A DNA stretch of 64,000 bases from Melitaea cinxia (GCF_905220565.1 NC_059421.1:878001-942000); one strand, 5' to 3'; counted from the stretch's first letter, positions 11,605 to 23,722 are shown. Made by a program: numbers and translations. Notes: generated by a model from the sequence alone, not told the origin.

Positions 11605-12290
11605 CTATACAAATAATTAAAATTGGAGTGTCTGTTCGTAATATTAAAATAAGCGCTTTTTTAACCGACTTCAAAAAAAGGAGGAGGTTACTCATTTCGA
11701 CCGTATATATTTTTTAATGTATGTTCGGGGATAACTCCGTCGTTTATAAACCGATTTTGATATTTATTTATTTTTTGGAAATAAGATATCCCTAGTTTGG
11801 TACCATGATAAGGGATCTGATGATGGGATCCCAGAGAACTCGAGGGAAAATCTCGAAAATCCACATAACTTTTTACTGAATGTACCGATTTTGATGATCT
11901 TTAATTTAATCGAAAGCCGATGTTTATCATGTGGTCACATTTCAATTTCATCGAGATCTGATTACAAATTTGGAGATATCTTTGATAATGCGCATTTACA
12001 TGACTATTTTTTCGTCTACCTACGTTGTATTACTTGGCGATATAATTGAAGTCGGTTTTTCTTCGTTTGCCTGCAAACACAATTATTTCTAAATACATAT
12101 GGATGTACACACGGTACATATACCAAAATAACATTTTTTACAATTTTTGTCTGCCTGCTGTCTGGCTGTTTGTTTCGGCTAATCTCTGAAACGGCTGGAC
12201 CGATTTTGACGGGACTTTCACTGGCAGATAGCTGATGTAATAAGGAGTAACTTAGGCTACTTTTATTTTAGATTTTTTTTACAGGCACAG
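11605..12290 (+). repeat. Family B copy split by a family A insertion
   Basis: Left part AATTGGAGTGTCTGTTCGTA (11620-11650), right part from CTAAATACATATGGATG (12090) to CTTAGGCTACTTTTATTTTAG. The insert 11661-12089 is a family A element. Confidence 0.65.
11661..12089 (+). repeat. Family A repeat inserted in family B
   Basis: Starts TTTTTTAACCGACTTCAAAA and ends TTGAAGTCGG...GCAAACACAATTATTT. The ends share the inverted word AACCGACTTCA/TGAAGTCGGTT. No coding frame. Confidence 0.7.
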
Positions 12291-12654
12291 TTTTTACAGG
12301 CACAGTAGTCTATAATAATGTTGATACCTACTTAAATAAAGAGATTTTTGATTGTTTTTTTTTTTATAGCTCTCACTCCCTTAGCAAATCAAAATGGCGG
12401 ATTAGACTTCGCTACTACCCTGTCGCGGTTTAGTTTAATCAAATAGCAGTAGTAAAGATAGAATAAGTATGAGTTATTTAACTACAAGTAATAAACGTTA
12501 TTAAAATTAACGATAAGTGTAATTTCGAAATGATAATTAGAATATTTTTGTAACGCGATTAGTGCAACTATTTTCGTAAGCATCTGACATCATCGAACGA
12601 AAAGTAATGTTAGCAAATACGTGTTAATGTGATTATGCACAAAAATAACTTAAT

Positions 12655-12965
12655 TTTTTATACGACCAGGTTGTTAAAAAAGCGTACGGCTCACCTGATG
12701 GTAAGCGGTTCCGAAGCCTATAAACGACTGCAACATCAGACGCATCGCAAGCTCGATTCCGACCAAACCCCGGACCCTTCCCAAGAGCTCTCTATCTTAT
12801 TCACCACAGAAATACACACACACACACACACTTTCTCTCACATACACACAAACACATCACTTGAAAGAAGCAGTGTTATTTAGCTGTGTATCTTCCATAC
12901 GTTGGTGCTCCCCAGTCGAGCTGCTGGAGCAGCAGCAGATTTTGAGAAGGATATATACTCCTGTT
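12655..12965 (+). repeat. Family D repeat
   Basis: Common lepidopteran-type repeat: CGTACGGCTCACCTGATGGT, AACATCAGACGCATCGCAAG, CCAAGAGCTCT, GTGCTCCCCAGTCGAGCTGC. Contains a (CA)n run near 12816. Family D has no visible ORF and no clear TIR. Confidence 0.7.
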
Positions 12966-13084
12966 TCCTATCCCAGTGAAATATATAAAATAAATTAAAC
13001 AGTTCAAAATCGTTTAGTACATAACAATTTATTAAAAAAAGTTCCTTTCTTTATCCCTACTTCATTATTAGATAATATAAAACA

Positions 13085-13400
13085 AAGTCGCTTCCGCAGT
13101 CTGTCTGTCCCTATGTATGCTTGGATCTTTAAAACTACGCAACTTATTTAGATGCGGTTTTTATTAATAGGTAGACTGATTCGAGAGGAAGGTTTATACG
13201 TATAATATATGCAAAATATAGTAGAGAAACACTGATAATTTTCGAGGTATCTAATGTGATGTCGTAAATAAACACTTTTTTTGCGCTTACATTGCAAACG
13301 CTGGCTGAACCCTACGAGATAGATCAAAATAATGTATGTACAAGTATATTTAAAATCAGCATTGCCCGTGAGAAGCTGGGGTGGGTCGCTAGTATATTAT
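13085..13400 (+). repeat. Family M repeat
   Basis: AAAGTCGCTTCCGCAGTCTG to GAGAAGCTGGGGTGGGTCGC. Minus copy at 36410-36605 and a diverged one at 23455-23660. Confidence 0.5.
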
Positions 13401-13821
13401 AAATGTGAATGTAAGTTTGTTTGTTACGCTTTCAAGCGAAAACTACTTAACAGATCTTCATGAAACTTTGTGCACATATTTTTGGAGGTATTAAAAATAA
13501 CGAGACCGCGTGTAAAAGTAAATCCTTTATAAAACTTATTTTTTTTTTGTATTTTAAACATTTATTCATTTGAGTTATGCAATTTTAATTTTATTTATTT
13601 AAAAGTAAATAATGTAATAATATTGTAACATACTATAGTAACTCTATCTTTACAAATAATAAAAATTGAATTAAAATTTTTACGAGGTAATTAATTTTTT
13701 ATTATTAATATAAAATAAGTTTTTTGATTAATTGTGTAAACACGCTTGCTTAATGTCGTACATTTTATTAATTTTTTAATTAATTCATTTGGTTTAATGG
13801 CTTTTAGTAGTAAGTAAACGT

Positions 13822-14150
13822 TGGCGCATCGGCCACAGCACTGGTTGTGGCTGTTGTGCTGGCGGTTGCGGTTTCGATGCATATGACAAACATTTGTATT
13901 GGCCATACAAACGTTTGCAGTGGTTTGGGTGTTTGTGCAGTACTCGTGGGTCTCCCCACCGTGTCTCGGAGAGCGCGTCAAGCCGTCGGTCCCGGTTGTT
14001 ATCATGTACTTGTACATAGCGATCGTTACTCATAGTAGGGAATATATCCGCCAACCCGCATTGGAGCAGCGTGATGGATTAAGCTTTGATCCTTTTCCTA
14101 CCTGGGGAAAGTGGCCTATGCCCAGGGTGGGATATTACAGGCTGAAGCAA
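13822..14150 (+). repeat. Hybrid SINE: alternative tRNA-like head on a family H tail
   Basis: The head (GTTGGCGCATCGGCCACAGC ... GGTTTCGATGC) is that of the SINE copies at 43319 and 44355, whereas everything after GTGGGTCTCCCCACC (13946 onward) is the family H body and tail. It ends GTGGGATATTACAGGCTGAAG. Confidence 0.75.
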
Positions 14151-14159
14151 AGAAGTATG

Positions 14160-15090
14160 TAAGTACGGCAAATAATTACCGATGATGTCAATCCTATTAT
14201 ATTTTGACAAGGAACAAAGATTGATTCAAGCGATTCATTAACCTAAACAGAATTTCGATAATTGTGGTTCGATAAAAGTAGCAGCTATTAAGATAGATCA
14301 TAAGTTGTCACCTGTAGTCGAAAAACGTAATGGATTTCATTCAAGAAGCCTATGCCCAGCGGTGGGATTTTGCTATTTTAAAATAAAAAATACATTTAAT
14401 TCGTGATATCACTTCCCGCAGTGCGCTTTAATTATACGGTTGGTGCAGTGATCGTAGCGACTGGCTGATATGCTAGAAGTCATGTAGTCATTCCTGGTCA
14501 TGACAAATGTTTGTAAAACACGTACAGATATTTCTTCGTCTTTACATATACAGGTTCTGTCGTTAATAATGAAAATCCAGGAAGTAGAGGTAGTCCAGGT
14601 GTCAGGCTATAATAAAATCATTTTTTTGTCAGTTTTACCAACAGTGTAAAAATAGTGTCCACTTTTAATGTTTTTCGAAAATTTTGTTCCTTTGGCCATT
14701 CAATCGGGTGCAATTTCCACCAAAATTTTGTATTTTTGTGTAATTTTTGTGGCATCGTACTCCTAGAGACTTGTTTTATTTAATTTAATTAGACTTAGAG
14801 GCGTTTTTATCACAAAAAATTAATATTTAAAATATTTTTTCCTTGTTTTTTTTTTACTACTTGTATTTTCAACCCATGATTGTGAAAAAAATTTTTATGA
14901 CGCTATAGCTGCCCATTATCTCAAAAACATGTCTGGTATCTGTGAATTCTAAAAAGGTATGATAAAGTGTACCTAAGCAAGCGCTACTAGCTCCAGGAGC
15001 AAAATAATTAAGTAAGGTGGGAATTTTAATTTTTCAAGTAATGTCGTAATTTTTATTATTTAAGCTAAAATACTTCAAGACATGATTTTA
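14160..15090. other. Intronic sequence, mostly unexplained
   Basis: A short family H end is at 14345 (GCCTATGCCCAGCGGTGGGA). Otherwise T-rich with no supported feature. Confidence 0.4.
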
Positions 15091-15091
15091 T

Positions 15092-15283
15092 TCCATTACC
15101 ATTGCAATTTAAGCTGCAGTCTATCGTGAAAGATACCCAAATGCTCGGCATCCCGACTACCGAGTGTTCATTAGGGTGCACAGTGCATTTTCGGAAGGAA
15201 GATTTCCTGGCAGAGGTGTTGGCGGGGTCAGAGAAGGACGACCTCAGCGACACAATCCGGCTGAAGTATTGGAATTAGTGGAG
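15092..15283 (+). other. Orphan coding-like fragment, unrecognised
   Basis: A plus-strand frame reads FIPLPLQFKLQSIVKDTQML, then GIPTTECSLGCTVHFRKEDF, then LAEVLAGSEKDDLSDTIRLK YWN and a stop at 15281-15283. It is GC-richer than its surroundings and protein-like. A possible acceptor (AAGCTGCAG) precedes the TCTATCGTG. Upstream in frame there is a stop near 15074. It may be the end of a transposon protein, a processed pseudogene piece, or a last exon of a nested gene. I do not recognise the family. The minus strand also has a 62-aa frame here, which looks less protein-like. Confidence 0.3.
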
Positions 15284-15489
15284 AAAGAGCATAAGTTCCA
15301 TTTCACGTCGTACTGGTATACCTAAAAAGTAACCGTTTCTTGCGAATTATTTTCAGTAGAATCTTAATTTTGAATCATTGGGATTGGCAGCTTAGCATTA
15401 GCCATAATTTATTTTCTAATTATTTTGTATACTTTGTCTAATGACATTTCATTGAGGCAGGCCACAACAAGAAATATAATGCTCAAAGT

Positions 15490-15640
15490 CTAAAGCAGCT
15501 CGATTGGGGGAGAATCTCGACCTTATAGAAGATCGCAGCTAAATAAATTAGCTGTAGAGTTGTCATTAAACTTGTTATGCCTCTGGTGTTGCAGGTGTCC
15601 ATAAGCTCTTACGATCAGGTAGTCCGTAATTAAGTTTGCC
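15490..15640 (-). repeat. Family D fragment
   Basis: CAGCTCGATTGGGGGAGAAT, CTTATAGAAGATCGCAGCTA, GTGTTGCAGGTGTCCATAAG match family D in complement. Confidence 0.55.
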
Positions 15641-15829
15641 TCCTCAGTATTAAAAAAAAACAAAAGTTCATTTGAAGCCTACTAGAACTACTAAGTATTA
15701 AAAGTCTGTAGGCGTCGAGTTTAAATCTTTTGTATGAAAATATGTCAGTAACAATATAAACAATATAAATTTCTATTAACAATAATTCGATGTGCAATCA
15801 AACAATAGACGTAAATGTAGGCGTCAATA

Positions 15830-16250
15830 TCGCACAGTGATTCACAGACGCGCGGGATGAGTATCAAAATGAGGAACCTTGGGCTAAATTTTCTTTAATT
15901 GAAAACCTACGTATATGCATTGTTGTAACTATTTCACGCATATTGTTTCGTATGTGCATTACCTATTTGTTTTAAAGTTATACTTCTTTTGGCACGCTCG
16001 GGAAAAAACTATGAGAGTAAATTTTTAAGATGCGCGCGCACACCGGCATAAAAAAAAAACTGACACCCTGTAGCTAGTCGACAAAGAAGTTAGCAACGTG
16101 AGGTTAGCTAGCCAATGAATGCGCGCGCATAGTGCATACGGTCACCTGAAGTTAGTTAGTCAACGAAGAAGAAATTGACAACGCGAAGTTAGGTAACCAA
16201 TGAAGTACTTCTTACGTGGGTACATAATTTCACACACACACTTTTTTTAA
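15830..16250. other. Intronic sequence with two related 50-bp blocks
   Basis: GCTAGTCGACAAAGAAGTTA at 16072 and AGTTAGTCAACGAAGAAGAA at 16153 start similar blocks ending in CCAATGAA. Unclassified. Confidence 0.4.
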
Positions 16251-16264
16251 AGAGATATTTTTCG

Positions 16265-16480
16265 TACAAATAGGTCGGCAAATGGGCGACTTATGGTAAG
16301 CGATTACCGTTACCTATAGACGCCTTCATCACCATAAAATTCGGAAGCTCTGGTCACCTTACTCACCTCAGGAACACTGCTTTAAAGCAATATTATTTAG
16401 CTGGGATCTTCTGTAGTCGGACTGCTACAAATTTAAGCAATATATTTCCTGCTGTATCCCACCTCAGTTTAACTAGTAAA
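16265..16480 (+). repeat. Family D copy
   Basis: GGTCGGCAAATGGGCGACTT, GGTAAGCGATTACCGT, GCTCTGGTCACCTTACTCAC and TTTCCTGCTGTATCCCACCT. Confidence 0.65.
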
Positions 16481-16661
16481 ATTAAGACTAGGAATAAGTA
16501 AATTTATATAAATAAAAATGATGATGATGAGATGAAATGATCAAGTGTTTTGCTAAGCTCAAAATAAAAAATTATAGTTTATAGAATAGATAGTGTGGCG
16601 GCATCTATCTTGCGACATACAAACTAGAGAAAACTGGTGTATTCTACATATATACATATAA

Positions 16662-16985
16662 TCACGCCTCTTTCCCGTAGGGGTAGGCAGAGACCACTTC
16701 TTTCCACTTGCTACGATCCTTACATACTTCTTTCGCTTCGGGCACTTTCATTATTCCCTTAATACATACTCTCCGGTTTAGGATACTCTTGACCTGGCCT
16801 TTTTTCAAGACGTCCCTTATTTGGTCTCGGCACGTCCGCCTAGGTCTACTTCTTCCAACCCTTCCATTCACACTCGCCTTATACACTTTTTTTCGTCAAT
16901 CGTTCTTCACTCATTGTCTCGACATGACCAAACCATCTGAGCATACCTTTCTCAATTTTTTTTTCACGTTTTTCTTTACGTATTT
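16662..16985 (-). pseudogene. C-terminal remnant of a non-LTR reverse transcriptase ORF, frameshifted
   Basis: The minus strand encodes KGMLRWFGHVETMSEERLTK, then after a small frameshift VYKASVNGRVGRSRPRRTCRD...VCKDRSKWKEVVSAYPYGKEA and a stop at 16662. This is the recognisable end of a LINE ORF common in insects (WFGHVERM..RLTK..Y...V.G.RGRGRPR...W). Only the last 105 or so residues remain, as expected for 5' truncation. An A/T-rich tail follows near 16630-16660. Confidence 0.75.
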
Positions 16986-17261
16986 TACATCGCGATATCA
17001 AAGTTATCCGAAGCTTTAATATATATACAAGAACCCGATATCAACCGTCGGCGCAGTAGCCCACCACACACAATACCCGGAGGATCTTCCCTTTGCGATG
17101 GCGGACGAGGAACTTCACAACTTATTCCTCACACCTCCAAAACAGAATATACTTTATTGCACACTCAGAAAAGATTTATATAAGACAGTTATTTACACAT
17201 AGAGCTAGTAATGTACAAAGTACGTAAAAGGTTATGATGGAATGAAAAAATTTAGAAAAAT

Positions 17262-17330
17262 AAATAAATATCTTATAACGTACACACTGTCGTTTGCTTC
17301 TATGGTAAGCAACTCAATGCTTGTGTAACT
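17262..17330 (-). repeat. SINE family J tail fragment
   Basis: AAATATCTTATAACGTACAC followed by TATGGTAAGCAACTCAATGC, the 3' part of family J only. Confidence 0.5.
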
Positions 17331-17794
17331 TTATTTTTGTCAGTCTGTGTTTTGGGCTTATTCGTATTTTATTTTGTAAAGCCTGTCACAAAAATATACA
17401 AACAAACTATCCAGCTATGTTTTATTAATATAGCTTTATACTAAGTGCAGTAATTTATTTACGATTTCGCAAGTTAAAAAGACCTTCATGAGAAACAAAT
17501 GATTGACGCCCACCAGCTCGTTCAGTGCAGTAATTATACTACATTTACTTTAACTTTTAACACCACTATAAACCGAATTATTTTGGACTTGCCGATATCA
17601 CACCAGAAAGAAATATGGGACTTAAAAGATTGGTTGTGAGTTCAAAGCTCGACAATCAATGTTAGACTTTAAACGGCCTATTTCTATAATCACAGACAAG
17701 ACTCTCGTTTACAACAGCTCGTGACAAAATATTTATTTATTTATTTAATAAAAGCATAACAACTAAGTACACAAAACCTCCTTAGAATCATCAC

Positions 17795-17890
17795 TTCAGC
17801 CTAATATAGTCCACTACTGGACATAGGCCTCCACAAGTTCGCTTCAAAAATGGAGTGAACTCATAGTCACCACGCTGGGCAGGCGGTTGG
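17795..17890 (-). repeat. Family G fragment
   Basis: ATAGTCCACTACTGGACATA, CACAAGTTCGCTTCAAAAAT, CACCACGCTGGGCAGGCGG. Confidence 0.65.
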
Positions 17891-18334
17891 GTCCTTATTA
17901 TACATTTAACCAATACCAAACCAATATGTGAACATTTTCTGGCTACAAACTTACGCAAACAAACATCTCTCGATAACAGTATCTATATCTCATTTTTAGA
18001 TAATTTATATAAGGTGGGGTTTGACTATGCGTTACGTGTAGGAGTTTAGATGAAATACGAAACAAAAAAAAAATTACATTGACACGCAAAAAAAGACGCT
18101 CCTGTGCCTTTGAGCATACCCATCTAGGGTTATGTATTTCGATGCGTTGAATTCGAAGTTCAGCGCATTGAAATACATTAAAAATATACTAATGCTAGTT
18201 AAAAAAAATCATTTGCATAAATGCATTATTTACGATTTTTAGCTATTTTTGGCGATTTTTTGGAATTCACTAAAAATTAGTAGGTGTAGGGACCAAACCC
18301 AAAAAATCCGACGAACTTCGTACCACTATTTTTC

Positions 18335-18500
18335 TTACACGACTAGGTCAGAAAACAGTCGTACGACCCATCTGATTTTAAGCGGTTACCATAGTCTGTG
18401 GACGCCTGAAATAACAGAAGCATTGCAAACGCGTTGCCGATTCTATCCTCGACCGTCCCCAGGACCTCTGGCCACCTTACTCACTACAGGAACACGCTGT
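18335..18500 (+). repeat. Family D copy, 3' truncated
   Basis: ACGACTAGGTCAGAAAACAG, CATCTGATTTTAAGCGGTTA, AGGACCTCTGGCCACCTTAC. Confidence 0.6.
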
Positions 18501-18974
18501 ACCCTTACAATTAAAAATATATAGATTTTATTTTTAATTTTCTTTTAAACCTTTAAAAGTATTTTCATAACAATGACAAACCCAAAAAAAAAACAATTAT
18601 CTGCAGTCGTTCAAAAGCTATTCGCGTACAAATATCGATGATATATTTTTATTTACATAAATAGCTAAAAATACACATACATAGAAAAAATCCATATCTC
18701 TTATAGCAATGATATCATTGCAGGCGAACCCGCAGAACGTAGCAAATCACACAATCACACTCAACTGACACGCCACGCTTTCTAGCTACGAAATAATAGA
18801 ACAAAACGGAATCACGTTAATTGCTTATTTCTTTTACTGAATTCCACATATTATTTTTGTTATGTAACTAATGTCTTGGTCAGACTGAGCGCATATATTG
18901 TAAAGACGCGTATACCGCTTTAGTTCAGTTCGAAATAAATACATATTTTAAACATATTCATACATATAATTCCT

Positions 18975-19175
18975 AAGATTAGAACTTAATGCTTGTGTTG
19001 TAAGTAACAGCCAACTGTTAATGCTTGATATATTTTGATATATATACATATAAAGAGTATACATATAAATAAATACACATATTACACCTAGATCCAGGCA
19101 GGGAATCGAACCCATAACATCCGAATAGAAGGCAGGATCACAGCAAACTATGCCAACGGGCTAGTCTTAAAAACC
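18975..19175 (-). repeat. SINE family J
   Basis: AACTTAATGCTTGTGTTGTA, then an AT stretch, GGGAATCGAACCCATAACA and CTATGCCAACGGGCTAG match family J in order; diverged B box. Confidence 0.7.
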
Positions 19176-19429
19176 TCATAAATAGCAAATAAGTGTAAAT
19201 ATAGAATATAATGAATGAATGATGAGTGATCAAAGAGTTGACTTGTAAGGAAAGAAAACCGTCAGCGGCGGACCACGTCCTAGTTTTACTAGGCAGTCAC
19301 AGGACTGTCGATCTGTGGTTTTTATGATAAATCGCCTGTGGTATTATGCAAATGAATAATGATTTTATGTAAATGTCTTACATAGTTTTGAAAAGGAGCT
19401 GGTTACTCGTCAAACGTAAACACTGCTAT

Positions 19430-19612
19430 TTTCTTTTAAAGAGTCTGCGGAGTTTCTTTTCGATTCTTCTCTGCAGAATCTACATTTCGGATCGGTAATA
19501 GCTTCACTTTAAAAAAAATAATAATCAGTTTAAAATTTTAATTTGTAAAATGACGATTTGAAAGTCCATCATGAGCCTGTTTGAATAAAGTTGTTTTTGA
19601 TTTTGATTATTT
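19430..19612 (+). repeat. Family P: LINE-type 3' end
   Basis: GATTCTTCTCTGCAGAATCT, ACATTTCGGATCGGTAATAG, TTTGAATAAAGTTG and a TTTTGATTTTGATT tail, as in insect LINE 3' ends. Confidence 0.6.
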
Positions 19613-19614
19613 TT

Positions 19615-19770
19615 TAAATTCCTTAAAAATTTTGAAATTACACAAATATAAGTCATGTGATCAATCTCACTTAAACAAAGTCTGATACTTCTTTTACATA
19701 GAGAAAGAGGCCTATTATGGCAAGCACTGGGATGTTACAGGCTGAATCGAAGTCATCTAAATCTAGATAT
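19615..19770 (+). repeat. Duplicated 150-bp block, shared with 46748-46905
   Basis: Both contain TCAATCTCACTTAAACAA, GAGAAAGAGGCCTATTATGG, CAAGCACTGGGATGTTACAG and GAATCGAAGTCATCTAAATC; the end is a family H tail. In both places a family I copy follows. Confidence 0.65.
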
Positions 19771-19775
19771 ACATA

Positions 19776-20100
19776 TATTAATACAAAGTACCTACCCTTT
19801 TTTACGCAAACTGCGCGGCCGGAGGAGTATGAAATTTCGCACAATTATAGTTTATATAGAGGAGGAGTGCAGAATGCTAATATTTTATTAAAATTATGGA
19901 TAAAATATATTAAATCAAGTACAAAAACATTACACACACTACCATGTATTTGACACACACACACACATATTATACTTTTTTATTGATTGTCAAAGTCTGT
20001 AGTGAAATTGAATTTTTTTAAAAAGGTTCTTTATTTTCATTATTTATTAATTTAAATTTTTAATCATGGTCGAATTTAGACTCCAGTGCGATCGCTAGTA
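19776..20100 (-). repeat. Family I repeat
   Basis: Complement of family I: TTACGCAAACTGCGCGGCCG, GAGGAGTATGAAATTTCGCA, then CAGTGCGATCGCTAGTAA end. Confidence 0.6.
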
Positions 20101-20637
20101 AATATAGATGTATGAGATCTAGTTCATCATGTTATCTAGTACAGTTTTTTAAAAAAGCTGATTATAATTAACGCTAAACATAAATATCAAGCTCCATAAG
20201 TAGTCGCCGTGAGGTGCCCGCGAAATGTCCAGTACGTATCCATGTTGATGTAACCTTAATTTGTAACCAAATTAATTTTTATTTTATGTAATACATTTAT
20301 TTCGTGTTTTTTATCAATAATAAGTGATTACTTATAATCTGCAGATTACATATTATGTCGATAAATATAAATTGAAATGTAATCTGTATTCAAATAAATA
20401 AATCTCCGGAATCTCTCGGAAATGTATTCGCATAAATTCCGAGCGACTGCATCCAGTTGTATAATTCTTTTTTTTTTGTATGTTCGTTATTGTTAAGACT
20501 AGGTTTTGTATACAAAATTATCGATATATTCACGAAAAACAAATATAGGCAAAAACAAATATGAAGTTCGTGGGGTCAGCTAATAGATTATAAAAAAAGT
20601 TATCTAGAACTGAAAATGATCGCTCTAGTTTCAGGAG

Positions 20638-21407
20638 AAAAATAAAAATAGGTAAAAAAACTTTTTAAGTTAAACGGTTTTATGTTAAACATACATTGCA
20701 ATGTTTAAGATAAATGTACTAAAAACCAAAAAATAATAAAATAGATACAGTCGTGGGAATTATAAACATATGCATAGACTAGACTAAAATAAAACCGTGG
20801 GGCACGTCAATTGTCTACAATCGTTGATTAAAATGTTTGTTTTGTAATGTTACACTATAATTAGGCAGTTGTTCAACCGACAAAGATGGACGTGTGATAA
20901 GTAGGGCTAGAATGTGGAAACAAGCTAGCAAGCTCGATTATAAGCGAGTTTTAGGGTTTCATAGTGGTGAGCGAGTAGTACTTTTATCATATGTTTTGTC
21001 GATTAAAGACAAACTACGAGCAGTGAAACGATTCCTCGCCAGCCAACAGTGTGAATGTCCAACGATAAACTAGTTGAAACATCTCTTTTATTTACATGGA
21101 GTGTATAACTATTGGAATTTCCATGAGCAAGAAAATAGTAAGTAATTTCCTCACCGTCTGCGGGCCAACTGCCTATTTTAACGACGAATTAAACGATTCT
21201 TCTATCGCACATTAAGTCGATAATTTGTAGACAATTGACGTGCCCCACGGTTTTATTTTAGTCTAGTCTATGCATATGTTTATAATTCCCACGACTGTAT
21301 CTATTTTATTATTTTTTGGTTTTTAGTACATTTATCTTAAACATTGCAATGTATGTTTAACATAAAACCGTTTAACTTAAAAAGTTTTTTTACCTATTTT
21401 TATTTTC
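20638..21407. mobile_element. 770-bp foldback (long-TIR MITE-like) element
   Basis: Arms 20638-20820 and 21225-21407 are near-perfect inverted copies of about 183 bp (for example CCGTGGGGCACGTCAATTGT and its complement). The middle, about 404 bp, has no convincing ORF. Transposase class not determined. Confidence 0.85.
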
Positions 21408-21488
21408 TAGTTTTTAGTTTTTATTTCGCATTCTGTTTAATTCATTTAGTGCTTCATTATTGCAAGGCCCATCTTAAATATTGAGGTT

Positions 21489-22070
21489 GTATAGTGCACT
21501 GTATTCTTCTTGTCAAGCCCTTTTATTTGATACCCATATTGGTGGGATTGATAAAAAATTGTTATCAGACATTTGGTAGCGGCGGCCAGCTTAGATTTCA
21601 ATTTTGCATAGTAAATTGTATTCTACTTGTTGAGACCTTTCATTTGATACCCATGTTGATGGGATTGATTAAACCTAAGTTATCCGCCATTTTGTAGAGG
21701 CCGCCATCTTCGATTTTAATTTTATATAGTACATTGATTATACTGGTTGAGCACTTTCATTTGATACCCATATTGATGGGATCGATAAAACCTACGTTAT
21801 CCGCCATTTTGTAGCGGCCGCCATCTTGTATTTCAATTTTTTATAGTATATTGTATTCTGCTTGTTGAGCCCTTTCATTTGATACCCATATTGATGGGAT
21901 TGATAAAACCTACGTTATCCGCCATTTTGTAGCGGCCGCCATCTTGGATTTCAATTTTTTATAGTATATTGTATTCTGCTTGTTGAGCCCTTTCATTTGA
22001 TACCCATATTGATGGGATTAATAGAACATAAATTATCCGCCATTTTGTAGCGGCGGCCATCTTGAATTTA
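21489..22070 (+). repeat. Tandem array, 118-bp period, five units, with YY1/Pho-like motifs
   Basis: Units begin near 21489, 21607, 21725, 21842 and 21960. Each carries TTTGATACCCATATTGATGG and two motifs, CCGCCATTTTG and CCGCCATCTTG, matching the YY1/Pho core (CCGCCAT, GCCAT) in most units. The array begins about 80 bp after the foldback arm and may belong to the same larger element. Confidence 0.85.
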
Positions 22071-23454
22071 TAATGATAATGAATAAACATAATTGTATTG
22101 TCACCAAAATCCAAAGTGTATACAAAATTTCAGATTAATCGGTTGACAGGAAGAGGGTGAAATTTGAATTACTAAATTTGACCCAAGAATAAATAATAAA
22201 AAATAAAACAAACGGGGTGAGCTAAATAAAACCGTTTAATTAAAAACAACTGGTGCAGAAGTAACGAACAGTCGAAATTATTGCATTACATGAGAATTTG
22301 TTTTCGAGACACAAATCAGAAATGGTAAAATTTAAACTAGCTGTTGCCGTATCATTATGTCAAACAGACATAATATGCTGTTGTGTTGTAGACAATTGTC
22401 CAAAAACTGAATTTTTAATTTTTAATTTTTGGTTGTTTGTTTTTTGTGAACTTAGCTGCGCATCGCGTCTAAACTATTAAACGGATTTGAATAAAAGCTA
22501 CTTAAGTTCCTACTACGGGCTAGGAAATTATTATTTTTTTTATCCCGGGACCAAAAATGCTACCCTCATGTAAAAGAATTAAATTAAATTTGTAACAGCA
22601 AAGTTTAAGTTAGCAAAAAAAAAAACAAAATAATTAATAAAACCAATACTAAAATCCATTTAAAACGATACACAGTACTATCAGCAATTACTCGCACCAG
22701 CTTGCGTGGACCGACGACATCTGATTGACAATCCCCAACTAGACAATACAGCATAAATCGTTCGTCTGCATGCAAGAACTTTGAACAAGATACGCTTGGA
22801 AATGGTTTAGTTATAGATTAATGTTTATTTACATTGGAACACTTTGAACGTAACGCCATCTATTGGGTGAAGCTTGCATTTATAATCTATATATAAATAT
22901 TATAAAGAGAACATTTTTGTTTTATTTCGAAATAGATTATATATTAAGTTAATAAACCATTTAAAATAATTATTTTACTATTAAAGAGTTTATGTGCCTC
23001 GCCTGTAGCAAAATATTACCATCAAAATTCAATATGAGAGAAACAGTTACAAATTCAATACAACCTCCATATATACGTAATAACATAATGTTTATCGTTT
23101 TGTTTTATCCAAGTCACTTAAAAAAAGTTGTTTCGCGATTACGTGTGATAGTAATAGAACATTATACGTTATTATTACGAATATAATGTTGCTACCAAGT
23201 AATTTGATACGAGATTAAAAAAAATAATTATGTAGAATTAGCTTGGGTTATATCATCTCATTTTTTATAGACCCCTGATGGCGATCGTTACTCATAAGAA
23301 AATTATAGGCTAAACTTGCAGTACAACAGTTTGGGGGATTAAGCTCTAACCCGTATTTGCTCAGCTGTGGGACGTTTACAAATTGAACCAGTTCCAATTA
23401 TTTTACATATTTAAACTTAATATGCTTTTTAAGTTATAACTTAACTAGCATCCC

Positions 23455-23660
23455 ATCCCGGCTTCGCACGGGTATTTAACAAAAATTTCATATTATTTTT
23501 TCCCTAATTTCTTTGATAATGTAGAATAGCCTTTGTCAACCGTGGATAGTGTAGCTTCCCAACAGTGAAAGAATTTTTCAAATCAGTTCAGTAGTTTCGG
23601 AGCCTATTCAATGCAAACAAACAAGCAATCAAATCTTTCCTTTTTGTAATATAGATAAAT
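23455..23660 (-). repeat. Family M-like repeat
   Basis: TAGCATCCCATCCCGGCTTC, GCACGGGTA, AACCGTGGATAGTGTAGCTT, TGTAATATAGAT. Confidence 0.5.
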
Positions 23661-23722
23661 AATATATAAACATAACGATATGGAACCAGGAAATATTAAT
23701 TTCGGTCAAAAACTCAATAACA

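Noticed and set aside
12629..12883. 84-aa plus-strand frame
   Set aside because: Falls in a family D repeat with a (CA)n run; the translation is repeat-derived.
21489..22070. A CRISPR array
   Set aside because: The units are 118-bp contiguous tandem repeats with no unique spacers, in a eukaryotic genome.
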